DNA of 53,711 nt from Aeromonas lusitana (GCF_002812985.1 NZ_PGCP01000026.1:1-53711); one strand, 5' to 3'; shown: positions 8,321 to 17,835, numbered from the stretch's first letter. Notes: generated from the sequence alone by a model not told the origin. Numbers and translations are program-made.

Positions 8321-9163
8321 ATGACCCACGCCGCCTTCACTAGCGCCCTGACCGATGCCGTCGATGCCCTGCATGGCAGCGCCTTCCCGGCCGCCCTGGT
8401 GCGCCTCATCCAGCAGCAGGTCTCGTTCGATTGTGCCCTGCTGCTCGGGATGGAGCGCAGGCCCGTCTACCTCTATGACAACCTCAGCCATCAGCGGGAG
8501 CTGCTGTTCGATCGCTACCTCGCCGGTCACTTCGGTCAGGATCCCTTTATGCAGGCGCTGGCAAACGGGCTGGCGGCCGGGGTCTGGACCCTGGCCGAGG
8601 TGTCCCGCGGCCCCCTCGATCCGGACTATCGCCAACGCTTCTATCAGGCCACCGGCTGGCAGGAGGAGGTGGGGCTGATCCTGCCCATCCGACCCAGGCT
8701 GACCCTGGTGCTGTTCCTCGGTCGGCTCGGCAAACGCCGGGCCCTGAGCCAGAGTGAGCGGGCCAGGCTGGAAGCCCTGTTCCCCCTGCTGCACTCCCTC
8801 TGCCGCCAGCATTGGCGGCAAGCCGAGCCCTTGCTGGCACAGAGCGCCGCCAAGGCCAACCCAGCAAGCCAGGATGGCGCCATGCTCAGGCAGGCGATCG
8901 CCGATGGCATGGCCAGCATAGGCGCAGAGTTGCTGACCCGGCGCGAGCGCCAGGTCGCCGCCCTGCTGCTGCAGGGGCTGGATACCGAGGCCATCGCCGA
9001 CGCACTCGCCATCGGTACCGGCACGGTGAAAAACCACCGCAAGCATCTCTACGGCAAGCTGCGCATCGGCTCACAGGCCGAGCTGTTCAGCTTCTTCCTC
9101 AACCATCTGATCACGGCGCCCGAGCCTGGTACTGTTCAGGACCAGCTCTCCCCAGCCCCATAA
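8321..9163 (+). CDS. LuxR-type (FixJ/NarL HTH) transcriptional regulator
   Basis: A 280-aa regulator with a C-terminal LuxR helix-turn-helix at about 202-262: LTRRERQVAALLLQGLDTEAIADALAIGTGTVKNHRKHLYGKL. The N-terminal ~190 residues are not a response-regulator receiver domain and lack the conserved tryptophan/tyrosine set of an acyl-homoserine-lactone pocket that I would expect, so the sensed signal is unknown. ATG at 8321 is chosen over in-frame ATG 8276 and TTG 8258 because the earlier residues look non-coding and the palindrome at 8239 fits a promoter. The gene is a single unit ended by a strong terminator. Confidence 0.85.
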   Translation: MTHAAFTSALTDAVDALHGSAFPAALVRLIQQQVSFDCALLLGMERRPVYLYDNLSHQRELLFDRYLAGHFGQDPFMQALANGLAAGVWTLAEVSRGPLDPDYRQRFYQATGWQEEVGLILPIRPRLTLVLFLGRLGKRRALSQSERARLEALFPLLHSLCRQHWRQAEPLLAQSAAKANPASQDGAMLRQAIADGMASIGAELLTRRERQVAALLLQGLDTEAIADALAIGTGTVKNHRKHLYGKLRIGSQAELFSFFLNHLITAPEPGTVQDQLSPAP

Positions 9164-9165
9164 CA

Positions 9166-9195
9166 AAACACCCCGCAGCAGCGGGGTGTTTGTTT
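9166..9195. terminator. Bidirectional terminator between luxR and exeN
   Basis: An 11-bp perfect stem AAACACCCCGC / GCGGGGTGTTT with a 4-nt loop and T/A runs on either side ends both the luxR transcript (+) and the exe operon (-). Confidence 0.85.
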
Positions 9196-9207
9196 ATCCA
9201 TAAAGCC

Positions 9208-9966
9208 TCAGATCCGGCCCTGATAGCGCAGGGGGAAGCGCCCCTGCCCATCGGGCTGACCGAGGAAGGGCAGTCCCTGCTTCATCTGATCCGGTAGCTC
9301 GGGCCCCGGCTTGAGGGTTCCCTGGAACAGATACTGGCGATTGGCCTGCAGCTCCAGCTTGCCCTGCACCTGCACCGCCTCCGAGCCCTGCTTGAGCTCG
9401 GCCACCAGGCGGGAATCCAGACAGGTCAGCTTGACCTCGGGATCCCCCAGGGGCAGCTTGCCCGCCGGGGTATCAGCCACGGCATCGTACCAGTAGAGGT
9501 TGCCATAGAGATCATCACACCAGGGGTTGCCCTGGGCGAACTGATCCACCTTGAGCTGCAACTGGCCCGCCGCCGTCAGCGGGAAGGGCAGCCGCATGGG
9601 CAACCGCTCCAGCAGCCAGGGCGCGGGCACATTGAGGGTGAGGTCACGACCGAAGGCCGCCCCATTCCAGCCCACAATCCCCTGACCGTTGAGCCCGGCG
9701 CGATCGCCAAAGCGCAGGGAGGCTTCGGGAGCGAGGCGCAGCAGGGACCAGCCGTTGAGATCCCAGCGCAGCTGGGTCAGGGATTCGCTGGCGTATTGCA
9801 GGCGTGCCACCTGGCCGCTCCAGAGGGTGCCGCTTACCCCTTCCAGTTGAACCAGATTGGGGGGCAGCGGCAGATAACGGACCACCAGGGAGGCGGGCAG
9901 TTGCGCCAGAAGAAAACCGAGATAGGTCACCAAAAACAGGGCTGAAATTAGAATTTTACGCTTCAT
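9208..9966 (-). CDS. exeN: Type II secretion protein ExeN (GspN)
   Basis: The last gene of the exeC-N operon. GspN is an accessory inner-membrane protein of the type II secretion system, present only in some lineages and often dispensable. The 252-aa protein has one N-terminal membrane segment (ISALFLVTYLGFLLAQLPASLVV), then LEGVSGTLWSGQVARLQ and LRWDLNGWSLL, both typical of GspN. The product is periplasmic for most of its length. Its ATG overlaps the stop codon of the preceding small ORF as ATGA (9963-9966), so translation is coupled to that ORF rather than directly to exeM. Confidence 0.94.
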   Translation of the reverse strand: MKRKILISALFLVTYLGFLLAQLPASLVVRYLPLPPNLVQLEGVSGTLWSGQVARLQYASESLTQLRWDLNGWSLLRLAPEASLRFGDRAGLNGQGIVGWNGAAFGRDLTLNVPAPWLLERLPMRLPFPLTAAGQLQLKVDQFAQGNPWCDDLYGNLYWYDAVADTPAGKLPLGDPEVKLTCLDSRLVAELKQGSEAVQVQGKLELQANRQYLFQGTLKPGPELPDQMKQGLPFLGQPDGQGRFPLRYQGRI

Positions 9967-10070
9967 TTTTGACGACTCGGCTGCATATGTCCGACCTTGT
10001 CCAGGCTCGAAACCAGATTATCGTTGGCGGCCCGCAGCAGCAGGCCGGCTATCGAGATGCCATGCGTCAT
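9963..10070 (-). CDS. Small coupled ORF between exeM and exeN (ExeM-tail-like)
   Basis: A 35-codon ORF that exactly bridges exeM and exeN. Its ATG overlaps the exeM stop (ATGA, 10067-10070) and its TGA overlaps the exeN start (ATGA, 9963-9966). Its C-terminal 19 residues, DNLVSSLDKVGHMQPSRQK, align without gaps to the last 19 of Exe[20 protein letters not shown] (8 identities plus E/D, A/V and L/M). Upstream, THGISIAG corresponds to QHGVQVQ. It therefore looks like a diverged duplicate of the exeM 3' end that stayed open and keeps ribosomes moving into exeN. Whether the peptide itself has a function is unknown. Confidence 0.6.
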   Translation of the reverse strand: MTHGISIAGLLLRAANDNLVSSLDKVGHMQPSRQK

Positions 10071-10558
10071 TGGGGGCGGCTCAATTGCAGGCGCCTCACC
10101 TTGACCAGACCCGGTGCCAGGTTCTCCCTGGCCACTTCGATGATCTGCACCTGGACCCCGTGCTGATCCGAGAGGGTCGCGAGCCAGAGCAGCAGATCGT
10201 CGAAGGGGACCGTGTCGATCCACACCTGCAGCTCCTGCCCCTGGGGTTGCAGCCGCGCTATCTTGATCTTCTGGTTGAAGGCGGTGCGGTTCACCACCCC
10301 GTCCAGGGTGCCGCTGGTGTCTATCTGGCGACCGCTGCTGGCCTGCATGGCCAGCACCTCCTGCCCCTTCTCCTTGAGCCAGGCGAGCGTCTGCTGCTGG
10401 TTGACGACCTGCCGCTCCCGCTCGGCGATGCGATTGGCGATCGGCTGCCAGATGGCCCAGTAGCAGAGCCCGAGCAGCAGGAAGCTGCCCCCCACCGCCA
10501 CCAGCCGCTGTTCACGGGTGCTGATGCCACGCCACCAGCCTTGCAGTTTGTCCATCAT
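10067..10558 (-). CDS. exeM: Type II secretion protein ExeM (GspM)
   Basis: A bitopic inner-membrane component of the assembly platform (163 aa). It has a short cytoplasmic N terminus, a membrane helix at about 17-36 ([20 protein letters not shown]), a coiled stretch ([19 protein letters not shown]) and a periplasmic ferredoxin-like domain ending [12 protein letters not shown]. It binds ExeL and ExeF in the known complex. Start 10558 overlaps the exeL stop as ATGA. The 163-aa length is normal for GspM. Confidence 0.96.
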   Translation of the reverse strand: MMDKLQGWWRGISTREQRLVAVGGSFLLLGLCYWAIWQPIANRIAERERQVVNQQQTLAWLKEKGQEVLAMQASSGRQIDTSGTLDGVVNRTAFNQKIKIARLQPQGQELQVWIDTVPFDDLLLWLATLSDQHGVQVQIIEVARENLAPGLVKVRRLQLSRPQ

Positions 10559-11739
10559 GATGATTTACCCTTGAGCACCAGTGCCCCTTCGACCTTGCCC
10601 TCTGTGCTGCGCACCTCCCCCTGCTGCACCTCGAAGTGCTTGCCCGCGAGCTCTCGGAAACGCTCTATCTCGGTGAAACCGGGGGCAGTGACCTGCAACC
10701 TGAGCTCGCCGCGCGCCGCATCGAAGCGCAGCACCTCAGGTTTGAGACCCGGCACCTCGGCGAACACAGGAGCCAGCTCGGTCAGCAGCAGCAAGACGCC
10801 GTCTTGCGGTGCCTGCCCCAGCATCTTGAGGTGCTGGGTCATCTGGCTGCGGATGTTGACGATGCGGGTCTCCCCGGGAAAAATCCGGGTATAGACCTGC
10901 CGGATCTCGGCCTTGAGCGCCTTGTCCTGCTCCGCCAGCTGATAGAGGTGCACACCGCGCTGGGTCAGGGCGACCAGCAACAAGAGGCCGGCCACCACGG
11001 CCACCTTGCGCCACTGCAACCAGTAGCGGGAGTATTCGGTCTGGGGCCGGTAAGGGCCCTGCAACAGGTTGGCCTGGCAGGTCAGCGCCCCCTTGGCCAG
11101 CAGCAGCATGGGCAGTTCGGGATCCGCCGCCAGCCAGTTGGCACCGGCCATGGCAGGGGGCGGCGTATGGCTGTGGATGGTGACAGGCTCGGCCTGGGTC
11201 GCCAGCAACATGGTCAGCAGGGACTCCTCCGCCACTATGCCCTGATGAGGGCCCTGGCGCAGCAGCCAGGCGTCCCCCAGCTGCAGGGCAGACCAGCCAT
11301 CGGCCACCAGCGGCAGGGCCAGCACGTCCGGCAACAACTGCAGGCTCTTGAGACCCGCCTGCTGCAACCAGCCGAGCCAGGTCTGCATCTTGGCCTTGTC
11401 CACTGCCATCAGATCCACGTCGCTGCCCTGATGACCGAGCACCACCAGGTGCAGGGCGTCCACATCGGAGGCGATCTGCTCTTCCAGCAGATAAGGCAGG
11501 GCCGCCGCTGCCTGGCGGTTGTATTTACCCGGCAGACTGACCCGCCGGAAGATGAGATCGCTGCCCGGCACCAGGGTCACCACGGGACGGCCACCGGCAC
11601 GCTCCTGCAGCTCGCCGAGGGCGTGGGCGGACGCCAGGGTGCCGGAGGCGATGATCTCCTGCTCCTGCGTCGACCACACCAGCCACTCTACCGGCTGCTG
11701 TGCATGGGTCCCCAGTCGGATGACCAGACTCTCGCTCAC
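10555..11739 (-). CDS. exeL: Type II secretion protein ExeL (GspL)
   Basis: An inner-membrane protein linking the cytoplasmic ATPase ExeE to the periplasm. Residues 1 to about 240 form the actin-like cytoplasmic domain ([37 protein letters not shown]). A membrane helix follows ([15 protein letters not shown]), and a periplasmic ferredoxin-like domain ends the protein. The GTG at 11739 is chosen because AGGAG lies 7 nt upstream and the protein then begins [10 protein letters not shown] as in the family. The in-frame extension to 11850 encodes proline-rich non-family residues. The resulting length is 394 aa. Confidence 0.94.
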   Translation of the reverse strand: MSESLVIRLGTHAQQPVEWLVWSTQEQEIIASGTLASAHALGELQERAGGRPVVTLVPGSDLIFRRVSLPGKYNRQAAAALPYLLEEQIASDVDALHLVVLGHQGSDVDLMAVDKAKMQTWLGWLQQAGLKSLQLLPDVLALPLVADGWSALQLGDAWLLRQGPHQGIVAEESLLTMLLATQAEPVTIHSHTPPPAMAGANWLAADPELPMLLLAKGALTCQANLLQGPYRPQTEYSRYWLQWRKVAVVAGLLLLVALTQRGVHLYQLAEQDKALKAEIRQVYTRIFPGETRIVNIRSQMTQHLKMLGQAPQDGVLLLLTELAPVFAEVPGLKPEVLRFDAARGELRLQVTAPGFTEIERFRELAGKHFEVQQGEVRSTEGKVEGALVLKGKSS

Positions 11740-11856
11740 AAATAGTTCTCCTGCCATGCCCGCCGGCATCCTGGTGGACGGGCGGGGCCACAGCCTTGGG
11801 CTGCGGCCTTGATAAGGGGCGGGACCGGGGGCCGCCTGCGGCTCCCCCACTCCCTG
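11740..11856 (-). promoter_or_regulatory. GC-rich hairpins in the exeK-exeL gap
   Basis: The only sizeable non-overlapping gap in the second half of the operon. It holds a 10-bp stem at 11786-11808 (GGCCACAGCC / GGCTGCGGCC, one wobble pair) and a second GC-rich inverted repeat at about 11827-11848. There is no U tract, so an mRNA-processing or stability role seems more likely than termination. Confidence 0.45.
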
Positions 11857-12867
11857 TTATTCGGCGCCGTCACTCAGACGACGCAGCATCACCAATTTAC
11901 CGTCCTTGCCACGCTGGAACACCGTCTTCAGACGTGCCCGCGCATCACCCACTTCCGCCAGCAGGCTGGCCTCGAAGTAGCTGCTCTTGATGTCCAGCAC
12001 GGCGTCCAGGCCATTGACGGAGCCCGGTTGCACCGGCAGCTGATCCGTCATGGCCTTCTTCTCTTTCCAGCCCTTCTTGGGGCGGCTGGTCAACACCTGC
12101 TTGGCATCATCCAGCCCTATCTTGCCCTGATAGAGGCCGACCAGCAGGGCCGCCCGCTCCGGCTTGATGGTGTTGATGTTTATCAGCAGCTTGTCGTTGG
12201 GCAAGGCGCAGACGTAGGGAGCCAGCCGGGCGTAGAGCGCCCCCGTCATGCCTCGCACGGCTCTGAGTTCATCCGTGCCCAGCATCCACTGGTTGGCCAC
12301 CAGATAGGGGGGATTGAGCCCCTCATAATAGGCATCCTCGGCCCCGTAACTGGAGACCAGCTGGGTATCCTTATCGGTCCAGTCGCGGATGGCATCGGTC
12401 AGTTGCACCGCCTCGTACTCCTCGACCTCCAGCGCCACGAGCAGGGCGCGGAACGCCTTGACCGGATAGGGCTGCGACTCCAGGTTGTCCCCATCCTCCC
12501 CCTCTTTCTTCGCCACGCTCAGGCTGTTGAGGTTGAAGCAGGATTGCAGATCCCGCACCCGACCGGACAGGGTGCCGTCATCCACCGGGAAGACACCGTC
12601 TTCCCGTGCCCAGTTCTGACTCAGGTTCACCACCTCGGGATCGTCCTTGAAGTCCTGGTTGAGCACCTTGATCACCAGCGCCTCCGCCGACATGGCGTAC
12701 CACCAGGCCTGCTTGCCGATGGTGAGGTTGCTGGTACGGCGCAGCTCGAGCTGCAAGCGGCCACTCATGTTGCTGGCGATGATCACCATCACCGAGAGGA
12801 TCAGCAGCACCACCAACAGGGCCATGCCCCCCTGACGGGCGGGACGGGAGCGACGCTTAGCCGCCAT
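11857..12867 (-). CDS. exeK: Type II secretion minor pseudopilin ExeK (GspK)
   Basis: The largest minor pseudopilin, at the pseudopilus tip with ExeI and ExeJ. The prepilin leader ends RQGG and is followed by [18 protein letters not shown]. As usual for GspK, residue +5 of the mature protein is not glutamate. The globular domain has [10 protein letters not shown] and the Cys pair of the family ([26 protein letters not shown]). Start 12867 (ATG) overlaps the exeJ stop by 11 bp. An in-frame ATG at 12894 would only lengthen the leader. About 336 aa, normal for GspK. Confidence 0.93.
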   Translation of the reverse strand: MAAKRRSRPARQGGMALLVVLLILSVMVIIASNMSGRLQLELRRTSNLTIGKQAWWYAMSAEALVIKVLNQDFKDDPEVVNLSQNWAREDGVFPVDDGTLSGRVRDLQSCFNLNSLSVAKKEGEDGDNLESQPYPVKAFRALLVALEVEEYEAVQLTDAIRDWTDKDTQLVSSYGAEDAYYEGLNPPYLVANQWMLGTDELRAVRGMTGALYARLAPYVCALPNDKLLININTIKPERAALLVGLYQGKIGLDDAKQVLTSRPKKGWKEKKAMTDQLPVQPGSVNGLDAVLDIKSSYFEASLLAEVGDARARLKTVFQRGKDGKLVMLRRLSDGAE

Positions 12868-13609
12868 TCTCGGCCCTCTGACCACCGGCCCCAATCAGGA
12901 ACTGCCGGCGAATGGTGCCGTAATCCTCCAGATCCAGCTCCACCGCCAGCCCGTAGGGCAAGAGATCGCGCTGGGTCCACTCCTCCTTCCACATCCCCTT
13001 GTCGTAGAAATAGAGTCGCAGCGCCGTCACCCCCTTGAGCACGGGTTGAATGCGCGGCTCAGTGCCTATCACCGGATCCGGATAGGCGTAGCTCAGCCGC
13101 TCCAGGGTCTGATCCTTGAGCCGCCAGCCCACCCGCTGCAGGCCGGAGCGGGGCAAGATGCCGTCCGGATTGAGCCAGCCACCGCGAATGAAGGCCATGC
13201 CCCAGTCATCGCTCTGCTGACCGAAGCGGGAAGCCGCCAGCAGCACCTTGTTGTTCTCGCCGTCGATGCGACCGCTGCGGGGCACCATCTGGCTGACGTC
13301 CCGCTCCAGCAGGCCAAAGGCGAGCTGCAGCTCAGACAACCGGGCCTCCTTCTTCTTGGCCACCTCATCACTGGTCAGCACCCCTTGCAGCACCTGATAG
13401 GCACCCATGCTCAGGCTGGCGAAGATGGCGATGGCCACCAGCATCTCCAGCAGGGTAAAGCCGGCCTGGCGAACGAACGCCCGTCGTGCTGGCGATGGCC
13501 CAGCCGGCATATCACGCGAGGTGAGGCCGCGATGGCGGGAATGGTGAGCAAAGCACGTCATCCGTTGAGCCTGGCTCAGGAACCTGTCCATTTCTTGAGT
13601 CCCGCTCAT
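12857..13609 (-). CDS. exeJ: Type II secretion minor pseudopilin ExeJ (GspJ)
   Basis: A minor pseudopilin that joins ExeI and ExeK. Prepilin cleavage site [19 protein letters not shown] with Glu+5 present, then the GspJ pattern [18 protein letters not shown]. The ATG at 13609 overlaps the exeI stop as ATGA, but it gives a 49-residue leader, far longer than the usual 6-20. In-frame ATGs at 13561 and 13510 give shorter leaders (33 and 16 residues). The true start is therefore uncertain; the coupling favours 13609 and leader length favours 13510. Confidence 0.92.
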   Translation of the reverse strand: MSGTQEMDRFLSQAQRMTCFAHHSRHRGLTSRDMPAGPSPARRAFVRQAGFTLLEMLVAIAIFASLSMGAYQVLQGVLTSDEVAKKKEARLSELQLAFGLLERDVSQMVPRSGRIDGENNKVLLAASRFGQQSDDWGMAFIRGGWLNPDGILPRSGLQRVGWRLKDQTLERLSYAYPDPVIGTEPRIQPVLKGVTALRLYFYDKGMWKEEWTQRDLLPYGLAVELDLEDYGTIRRQFLIGAGGQRAENGG

Positions 13610-13980
13610 CGGCTGATATAGGTCCTGATCATGGCCACCGGACTCTCGGCCTTCGGTGCGGTGCGCACCTCCATGTCCAGCGCCTTGAAGTTGTTGTCTG
13701 CCGTGGCGACGCCGCGATAGCGCCAGTACCAGGTCTGCCCGGCCAGCTCCTCGTCCCCTTCCACCCAGCTGTCACCCGGCCACTTGTTTTCGAGTTTTTG
13801 CTGCACCAGCTGGTTTTCCACCACCCAGGTCGCCAGCGTCTTCTCTTCCAGGTAGTTGAGGCCCGAGAGGTGCTCGCTGGCGGTCTTCATCACGGCAAGG
13901 CCTGCGATGGCGAACACGGCGAGCGCCACCATGACCTCCAGCAAAGTCATGCCGCGCATCTTGATGGAAGGGGCGCTCAC
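13606..13980 (-). CDS. exeI: Type II secretion minor pseudopilin ExeI (GspI)
   Basis: A minor pseudopilin of 124 aa that nucleates the pseudopilus tip. Leader [10 protein letters not shown], cleavage before [20 protein letters not shown] with Glu+5. The mature part has the GspI sequence [13 protein letters not shown] and the compact C-terminal TWYWRYRGV. Start and stop both overlap neighbours (exeH stop 13977-13980, exeJ start 13606-13609), each as ATGA. Confidence 0.95.
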   Translation of the reverse strand: MSAPSIKMRGMTLLEVMVALAVFAIAGLAVMKTASEHLSGLNYLEEKTLATWVVENQLVQQKLENKWPGDSWVEGDEELAGQTWYWRYRGVATADNNFKALDMEVRTAPKAESPVAMIRTYISR

Positions 13981-14540
13981 TCTTCTTCCTCTTCGTCTTC
14001 TTGCAGGGAGAGGCGACCGAACTCATCTCCTTTGACCGTGCGCAGGTATTTCTCGTCATCTACCTGCTGGCTCATGGTCAGCATGAAAGGAGTGAGCTCA
14101 CCGCCCGGGAAGATGAGGATCTGGGGAGTGCGTTCTCGCTCGTCACGGCCCTGCTCCGTCTTCTCGTCCGAGTCTGTGCGCCAACTGAACCCCTCCAGCG
14201 CCACTGCCAGTGTCATCTCCTCGGACAGTTGCGCCGGCCCCAGGATCTTGTCGCCGGTCAGCGCCTGCCACTTGCGATCCTTCGGGTTGCGGGACATAAA
14301 CTGCCAGCCGTGCTCCTCGAGCCGCAGCCCCAGCAGACGGCCATCCATCACCGAATACTCTTGGGCCTGCTGCAGGGTGGCCATGAAGCGACGGGCCTGC
14401 TTGTCCAGCTCCCTGTCACCCTTGGCGCCCCCCATGCTGAGGGTGACGGCGGTGGCAATCAGCCCCATCAGCATGGCGACCAGCAAGACCTCCAGCAGAG
14501 TAAAGCCGGACTGACGATGACGGGACGAGGTGAGTCTCAC
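13977..14540 (-). CDS. exeH: Type II secretion minor pseudopilin ExeH (GspH)
   Basis: A minor pseudopilin that links the tip complex to the ExeG filament. Cleavage site RQSG|FTLLEVLLVAMLMGLIATAV with Glu+5. The mature domain has RELDKQARRFMATLQQAQEYSVMDGR as in GspH. GTG at 14540 is preferred. It gives a 12-residue leader and has GGGTGAG about 7 nt upstream. A TTG at 14576 or GTG at 14555 is also in frame. The C terminus is a run of glutamates (DEEEEEE), an odd acidic tail. About 187 aa. Confidence 0.92.
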   Translation of the reverse strand: MRLTSSRHRQSGFTLLEVLLVAMLMGLIATAVTLSMGGAKGDRELDKQARRFMATLQQAQEYSVMDGRLLGLRLEEHGWQFMSRNPKDRKWQALTGDKILGPAQLSEEMTLAVALEGFSWRTDSDEKTEQGRDERERTPQILIFPGGELTPFMLTMSQQVDDEKYLRTVKGDEFGRLSLQEDEEEEE

Positions 14541-14584
14541 GGAAGACTCACCCACAGAGGCTGAAGCAGGGCGCAATCACGCAC

Positions 14585-15016
14585 TTATTGGAAGTCCTTC
14601 AGGTTCCAGTTGCCGATGTCATCATCGGTACCGGCTTCCCCATCCAGCCCCATGCTGAAGATGTCGATCTTGCCGAATTGGCCCGGGCTCAGCAGTTGAT
14701 ACTGGTTACCCCAGGGATCTTGCGGCAGGCGCTTGATATAGCCCCCTTCCCGGTAGCTGCGCGGCTCCGGGGATGCGGTCGGCTTGTTGACCAGGGCATC
14801 CAGACCCTGCTCAGTGGTGGGGTAGCGGTTGTTGTCCAGCTTGTACATGTCGAGGGCATTTTCCAGCGCGACTATGTCGGAGACCGCCTTCTGCTGATCC
14901 GCCTTCTCCTTGTTACCCATCAGGTTGGGCACCACCAGACTGGCCAGGATCCCCAGGATCACGATGACCACCATGACTTCCAGCAGGGTGAAACCGGCTT
15001 GACGACGCTTTTGCAT
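14585..15016 (-). CDS. exeG: Type II secretion major pseudopilin ExeG (GspG)
   Basis: The major subunit of the periplasmic pseudopilus piston. Very short leader (MQKRRQAG), then FTLLEVMVVIVILGILASLVVPNLMGNKEKAD, the GspG consensus with Glu+5. The C-terminal calcium-binding loop is intact (GLDGEAGTDDDIGNW). 143 aa, normal. It is separated from exeF by 94 bp, the longest gap before exeG-N, which could allow separate control of its much higher copy number. Confidence 0.97.
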   Translation of the reverse strand: MQKRRQAGFTLLEVMVVIVILGILASLVVPNLMGNKEKADQQKAVSDIVALENALDMYKLDNNRYPTTEQGLDALVNKPTASPEPRSYREGGYIKRLPQDPWGNQYQLLSPGQFGKIDIFSMGLDGEAGTDDDIGNWNLKDFQ

Positions 15017-15110
15017 GACTAACTCCCTAACGAAATGAGATGGCGCGGGCCATCAGAAAGTGATCTATGGGTTCGACTGATCGCCAGGCGGTGTCATCGA
15101 ACTCGGAACC
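15017..15110 (-). promoter_or_regulatory. exeF-exeG spacer with a hairpin
   Basis: The gap just upstream of the major pseudopilin gene carries a 6-bp inverted repeat at 15039-15054 (GATGGC / GCCATC, 4-nt loop), 23 nt before the exeG start. A 5' hairpin could protect or release an exeG-rich mRNA. This is inference from position. Confidence 0.35.
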
Positions 15111-16331
15111 TTACAAATTCACCATATTGTTGAGCTCGAGGATCGGCTGCAGGATCGACATCACGATAAACAGCACAACCCCGGCCATGGAAACCACCAG
15201 CATGGGTTCGAACACCCCGAGTGCGATATTCACCTGGGTTTCGAATTCTCTATCCTGGTTGTCCGCCGCCCGCTCCAGCATGCTGTCGAGCTCGCCGCTC
15301 TGCTCGCCTGAGGCGATCATGTGCAGCATCATGGGCGGAAAAATTTTGGTTTCATTCAGTGCCTTGCGAAGGCTGGTCCCTTCCCGCACCCGCTCGGTCG
15401 CCTCACCGATCCGGCTGCGGGCGAAGTCGTTCGAGAGCACCTCTCCCGAGATCTTCATTCCCTCCAGCAAGGGCACGGCGCTGGCGTTGAGGATGCTTAA
15501 GGTACGGGCGAAGCGGGCGGTATTGAGGCCACGGCTGACCCTGCCTATCACCGGCAGGCGCAGCAAGATGCCATGCCAGTGGCGACGACGATTGGCGTCG
15601 CTGAGCCACCAGCGCCAGACAAAACCGCCGATGAACAGCAGCAGCAGGAACCAGAGCCCATAGTGCTGCATCAGTTCGCTGGTGCCGATGAGAAAACGGG
15701 TCGTGCCGGGCAACTGCTGGCCCATATGTTCGAACTGGGCCACCACCTTGGGGACCACGGCGGTGAGCAGTATGGAGATGACACCGATCGCCACGCAGGT
15801 GAGGACTATGGGGTAGATCATCGCCTGCAGCAGCTTGGTGCGCATGTGCTGGCGCTGCTCCGTGTAGTCGGCGAGTCGGTTCAGCACCTTCTCCAGGTGA
15901 CCGGACTTCTCCCCCGCCGCCACCATGGAGCGGAACAGCTGATCGAACACGTGAGGGAAGGCACCGAGGGAATCGGCCAGGGAATAGCCCTCCACCACCT
16001 TGCTGCGCACGGTCGCCACCAGGCTGCGCAGATGGGCCTTCTCGCACTGCTCGGCCACCGCCTTGAGCGCCTCTTCTATGGTGAGGCCAGCCCCCACCAG
16101 GGTCGCCAGCTGGCGGGTGATGAGGGCGAGCTCGGCGGTGGAGGCGCCGCGGCGAAACAGCACGAAGCGATTGGCCTCCCGCTTCGCCTTCTCCGTGGTC
16201 TCGTTTACCTCGAGCGGCGTCAGCCCCTGCTCGCGCAGCAACTGGCGCACCTGGCGCGCGGAGTCACCCTCCATCACCCCGGATTTGTTTCTGCCCCGAC
16301 CGTCGAGAGCCTTGTATTCGAACGCCGCCAT
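15111..16331 (-). CDS. exeF: Type II secretion inner-membrane platform protein ExeF (GspF)
   Basis: The polytopic platform protein that couples the ATPase to pseudopilus growth. 406 aa with two related cytoplasmic four-helix domains and three membrane helices (about 170-195, 220-240 and 375-400). Family blocks: YKALDGRGRNKSGVMEGDS at the N terminus, LATLVGAGLTIEEALKAVAEQ, SGHLEKVLNRLADYTEQRQ and, in the repeat, ASGEQSGELDSMLERAADNQDREFE. Separated from exeE by 1 bp. Confidence 0.97.
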   Translation of the reverse strand: MAAFEYKALDGRGRNKSGVMEGDSARQVRQLLREQGLTPLEVNETTEKAKREANRFVLFRRGASTAELALITRQLATLVGAGLTIEEALKAVAEQCEKAHLRSLVATVRSKVVEGYSLADSLGAFPHVFDQLFRSMVAAGEKSGHLEKVLNRLADYTEQRQHMRTKLLQAMIYPIVLTCVAIGVISILLTAVVPKVVAQFEHMGQQLPGTTRFLIGTSELMQHYGLWFLLLLFIGGFVWRWWLSDANRRRHWHGILLRLPVIGRVSRGLNTARFARTLSILNASAVPLLEGMKISGEVLSNDFARSRIGEATERVREGTSLRKALNETKIFPPMMLHMIASGEQSGELDSMLERAADNQDREFETQVNIALGVFEPMLVVSMAGVVLFIVMSILQPILELNNMVNL

Positions 16332-16332
16332 C

Positions 16333-17835
16333 TTAGTCTTCCCGGGTCACGCGCAGCACCTCTTCCAGACTGGTCTGGCCGAGCAATACCTTGTCGATGC
16401 CATCGCGACGGATGCTGGGGGTATGACCCCGGATCAGCCGCTCGATGGCGAGCTCGCCGCTGGCTCCATGGATCGCCTCGCGCACAGCATCGTCGATCAC
16501 CACCAGTTCATGGATGCCGGTCCGGCCACGATAGCCGGTGTGGTTGCACTGCTCGCAACCGACCGGGCGCCACATCTGCTGATCCGGCGCCAACGGTATG
16601 CCCATGGCGAGCCGCTCCTGTTCGCTGATGGGATGCGGGGCGCGGCAATCCGGGCAGAGGGTACGCACCAGTCGCTGAGCCAGCACAGCCAGCAAGGACG
16701 AGGAGAGCAGGAAGGGCTCTATCCCCATGTCCCGCATCCGGGTGATGGCGCCGATGGCGGTGTTGGTGTGCAGGGTCGACATCACCAGGTGACCGGTCAG
16801 CGACGCTTGCACCGCTATCTGGGCGGTTTCCAGATCGCGGATTTCCCCCACCATGACCACGTCCGGATCCTGACGCAGGATGGCGCGCAGGCCGCGGGCG
16901 AAGGTCATGTCCACCTTGGCGTTGACCTGGGTCTGACCGACCCCTTCCAGGTCATATTCGATAGGGTCTTCGACAGTGAGGATGTTGCGATCCCGGGAGT
17001 TGATCTCGGACAGCGCCGCATACAGGGTGGTGGATTTACCCGAGCCGGTCGGCCCCGTCACCAGAATGATGCCATGGGGCTTGCGGATGAGTTCGCTGAT
17101 GACCTTGCGGTTCGCCAGCGTCATGCCGAGCTGCTTGAGCTCGAGCCGCACGTTGTTCTTGTCGAGCAGTCGCAACACCACCCGCTCGCCGTAGCTGGAC
17201 GGCATGGTCGAGACCCGCACGTCCACCGCCCTGCCGCCGATGCGCAGGGAAATGCGCCCATCCTGGGGCACCCGCTTCTCGGCTATGTCCATGCGGGACA
17301 TGACCTTGATGCGCGACACCAGCAGGGAGGCCAATTTACGGTGAGGCCGCAGGATCTCCCGCAGCACACCGTCGATGCGAAAGCGTATCACCAGGGCCCG
17401 CTCGAAGGTCTCGATGTGGATGTCGGACGCCTCCTCCTTTATCGCCTCGCTCAACATGGCGTTGATGAGGCGGATGATGGGGGCGTCGTCGTCCGCATCG
17501 AGCAGGTCTTCACTCTGGGGCAGCTCTTCGGCCAGGGCGAAGAAATCCATCTCGTTGCCGAGATCTTCCATCAACTGACGCGCCTCGGAAGAATCGCGCT
17601 GATAGTGGGCCATCAGCAGCTCTTCGAATGCCTCGCTATCGAGTTGTTCGATGGCAAAGCCGCAGCCCGCCACCCGCCGCACTTCCAGCAGGGTCTGGGG
17701 AGTAACCCCCTGACGGCAGAGCAACACGGGGGCCCCCTGCCGCTCGGTCAGGATCACCCCGAAGTTGCGGGCGAAGGCAAACGGCAGCTCGGGCAACTCA
17801 GCCGGCAGCTCGCTATTCTCCAGTTGATAAGCCAT
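16333..17835 (-). CDS. exeE: Type II secretion ATPase ExeE (GspE)
   Basis: The cytoplasmic hexameric ATPase powering secretion (500 aa). Walker [10 protein letters not shown] at 261-269, Walker B DVVMVGE at 325-331, Asp box [12 protein letters not shown] at 287-298, and a zinc tetracysteine CPDC (394, 397) / CEQC (427, 430). The N-terminal domain (1-130) binds ExeL. The ATG overlaps the exeD stop as ATGA (17833-17837). Confidence 0.98.
   Translation of the reverse strand: MAYQLENSELPAELPELPFAFARNFGVILTERQGAPVLLCRQGVTPQTLLEVRRVAGCGFAIEQLDSEAFEELLMAHYQRDSSEARQLMEDLGNEMDFFALAEELPQSEDLLDADDDAPIIRLINAMLSEAIKEEASDIHIETFERALVIRFRIDGVLREILRPHRKLASLLVSRIKVMSRMDIAEKRVPQDGRISLRIGGRAVDVRVSTMPSSYGERVVLRLLDKNNVRLELKQLGMTLANRKVISELIRKPHGIILVTGPTGSGKSTTLYAALSEINSRDRNILTVEDPIEYDLEGVGQTQVNAKVDMTFARGLRAILRQDPDVVMVGEIRDLETAQIAVQASLTGHLVMSTLHTNTAIGAITRMRDMGIEPFLLSSSLLAVLAQRLVRTLCPDCRAPHPISEQERLAMGIPLAPDQQMWRPVGCEQCNHTGYRGRTGIHELVVIDDAVREAIHGASGELAIERLIRGHTPSIRRDGIDKVLLGQTSLEEVLRVTRED

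Noticed and set aside
11740..11850. N-terminal extension of ExeL from a GTG at 11850
   Set aside because: The added residues are Pro/Arg-rich and overlie hairpins. AGGAG positioned before GTG 11739 and the family N terminus support the shorter form.
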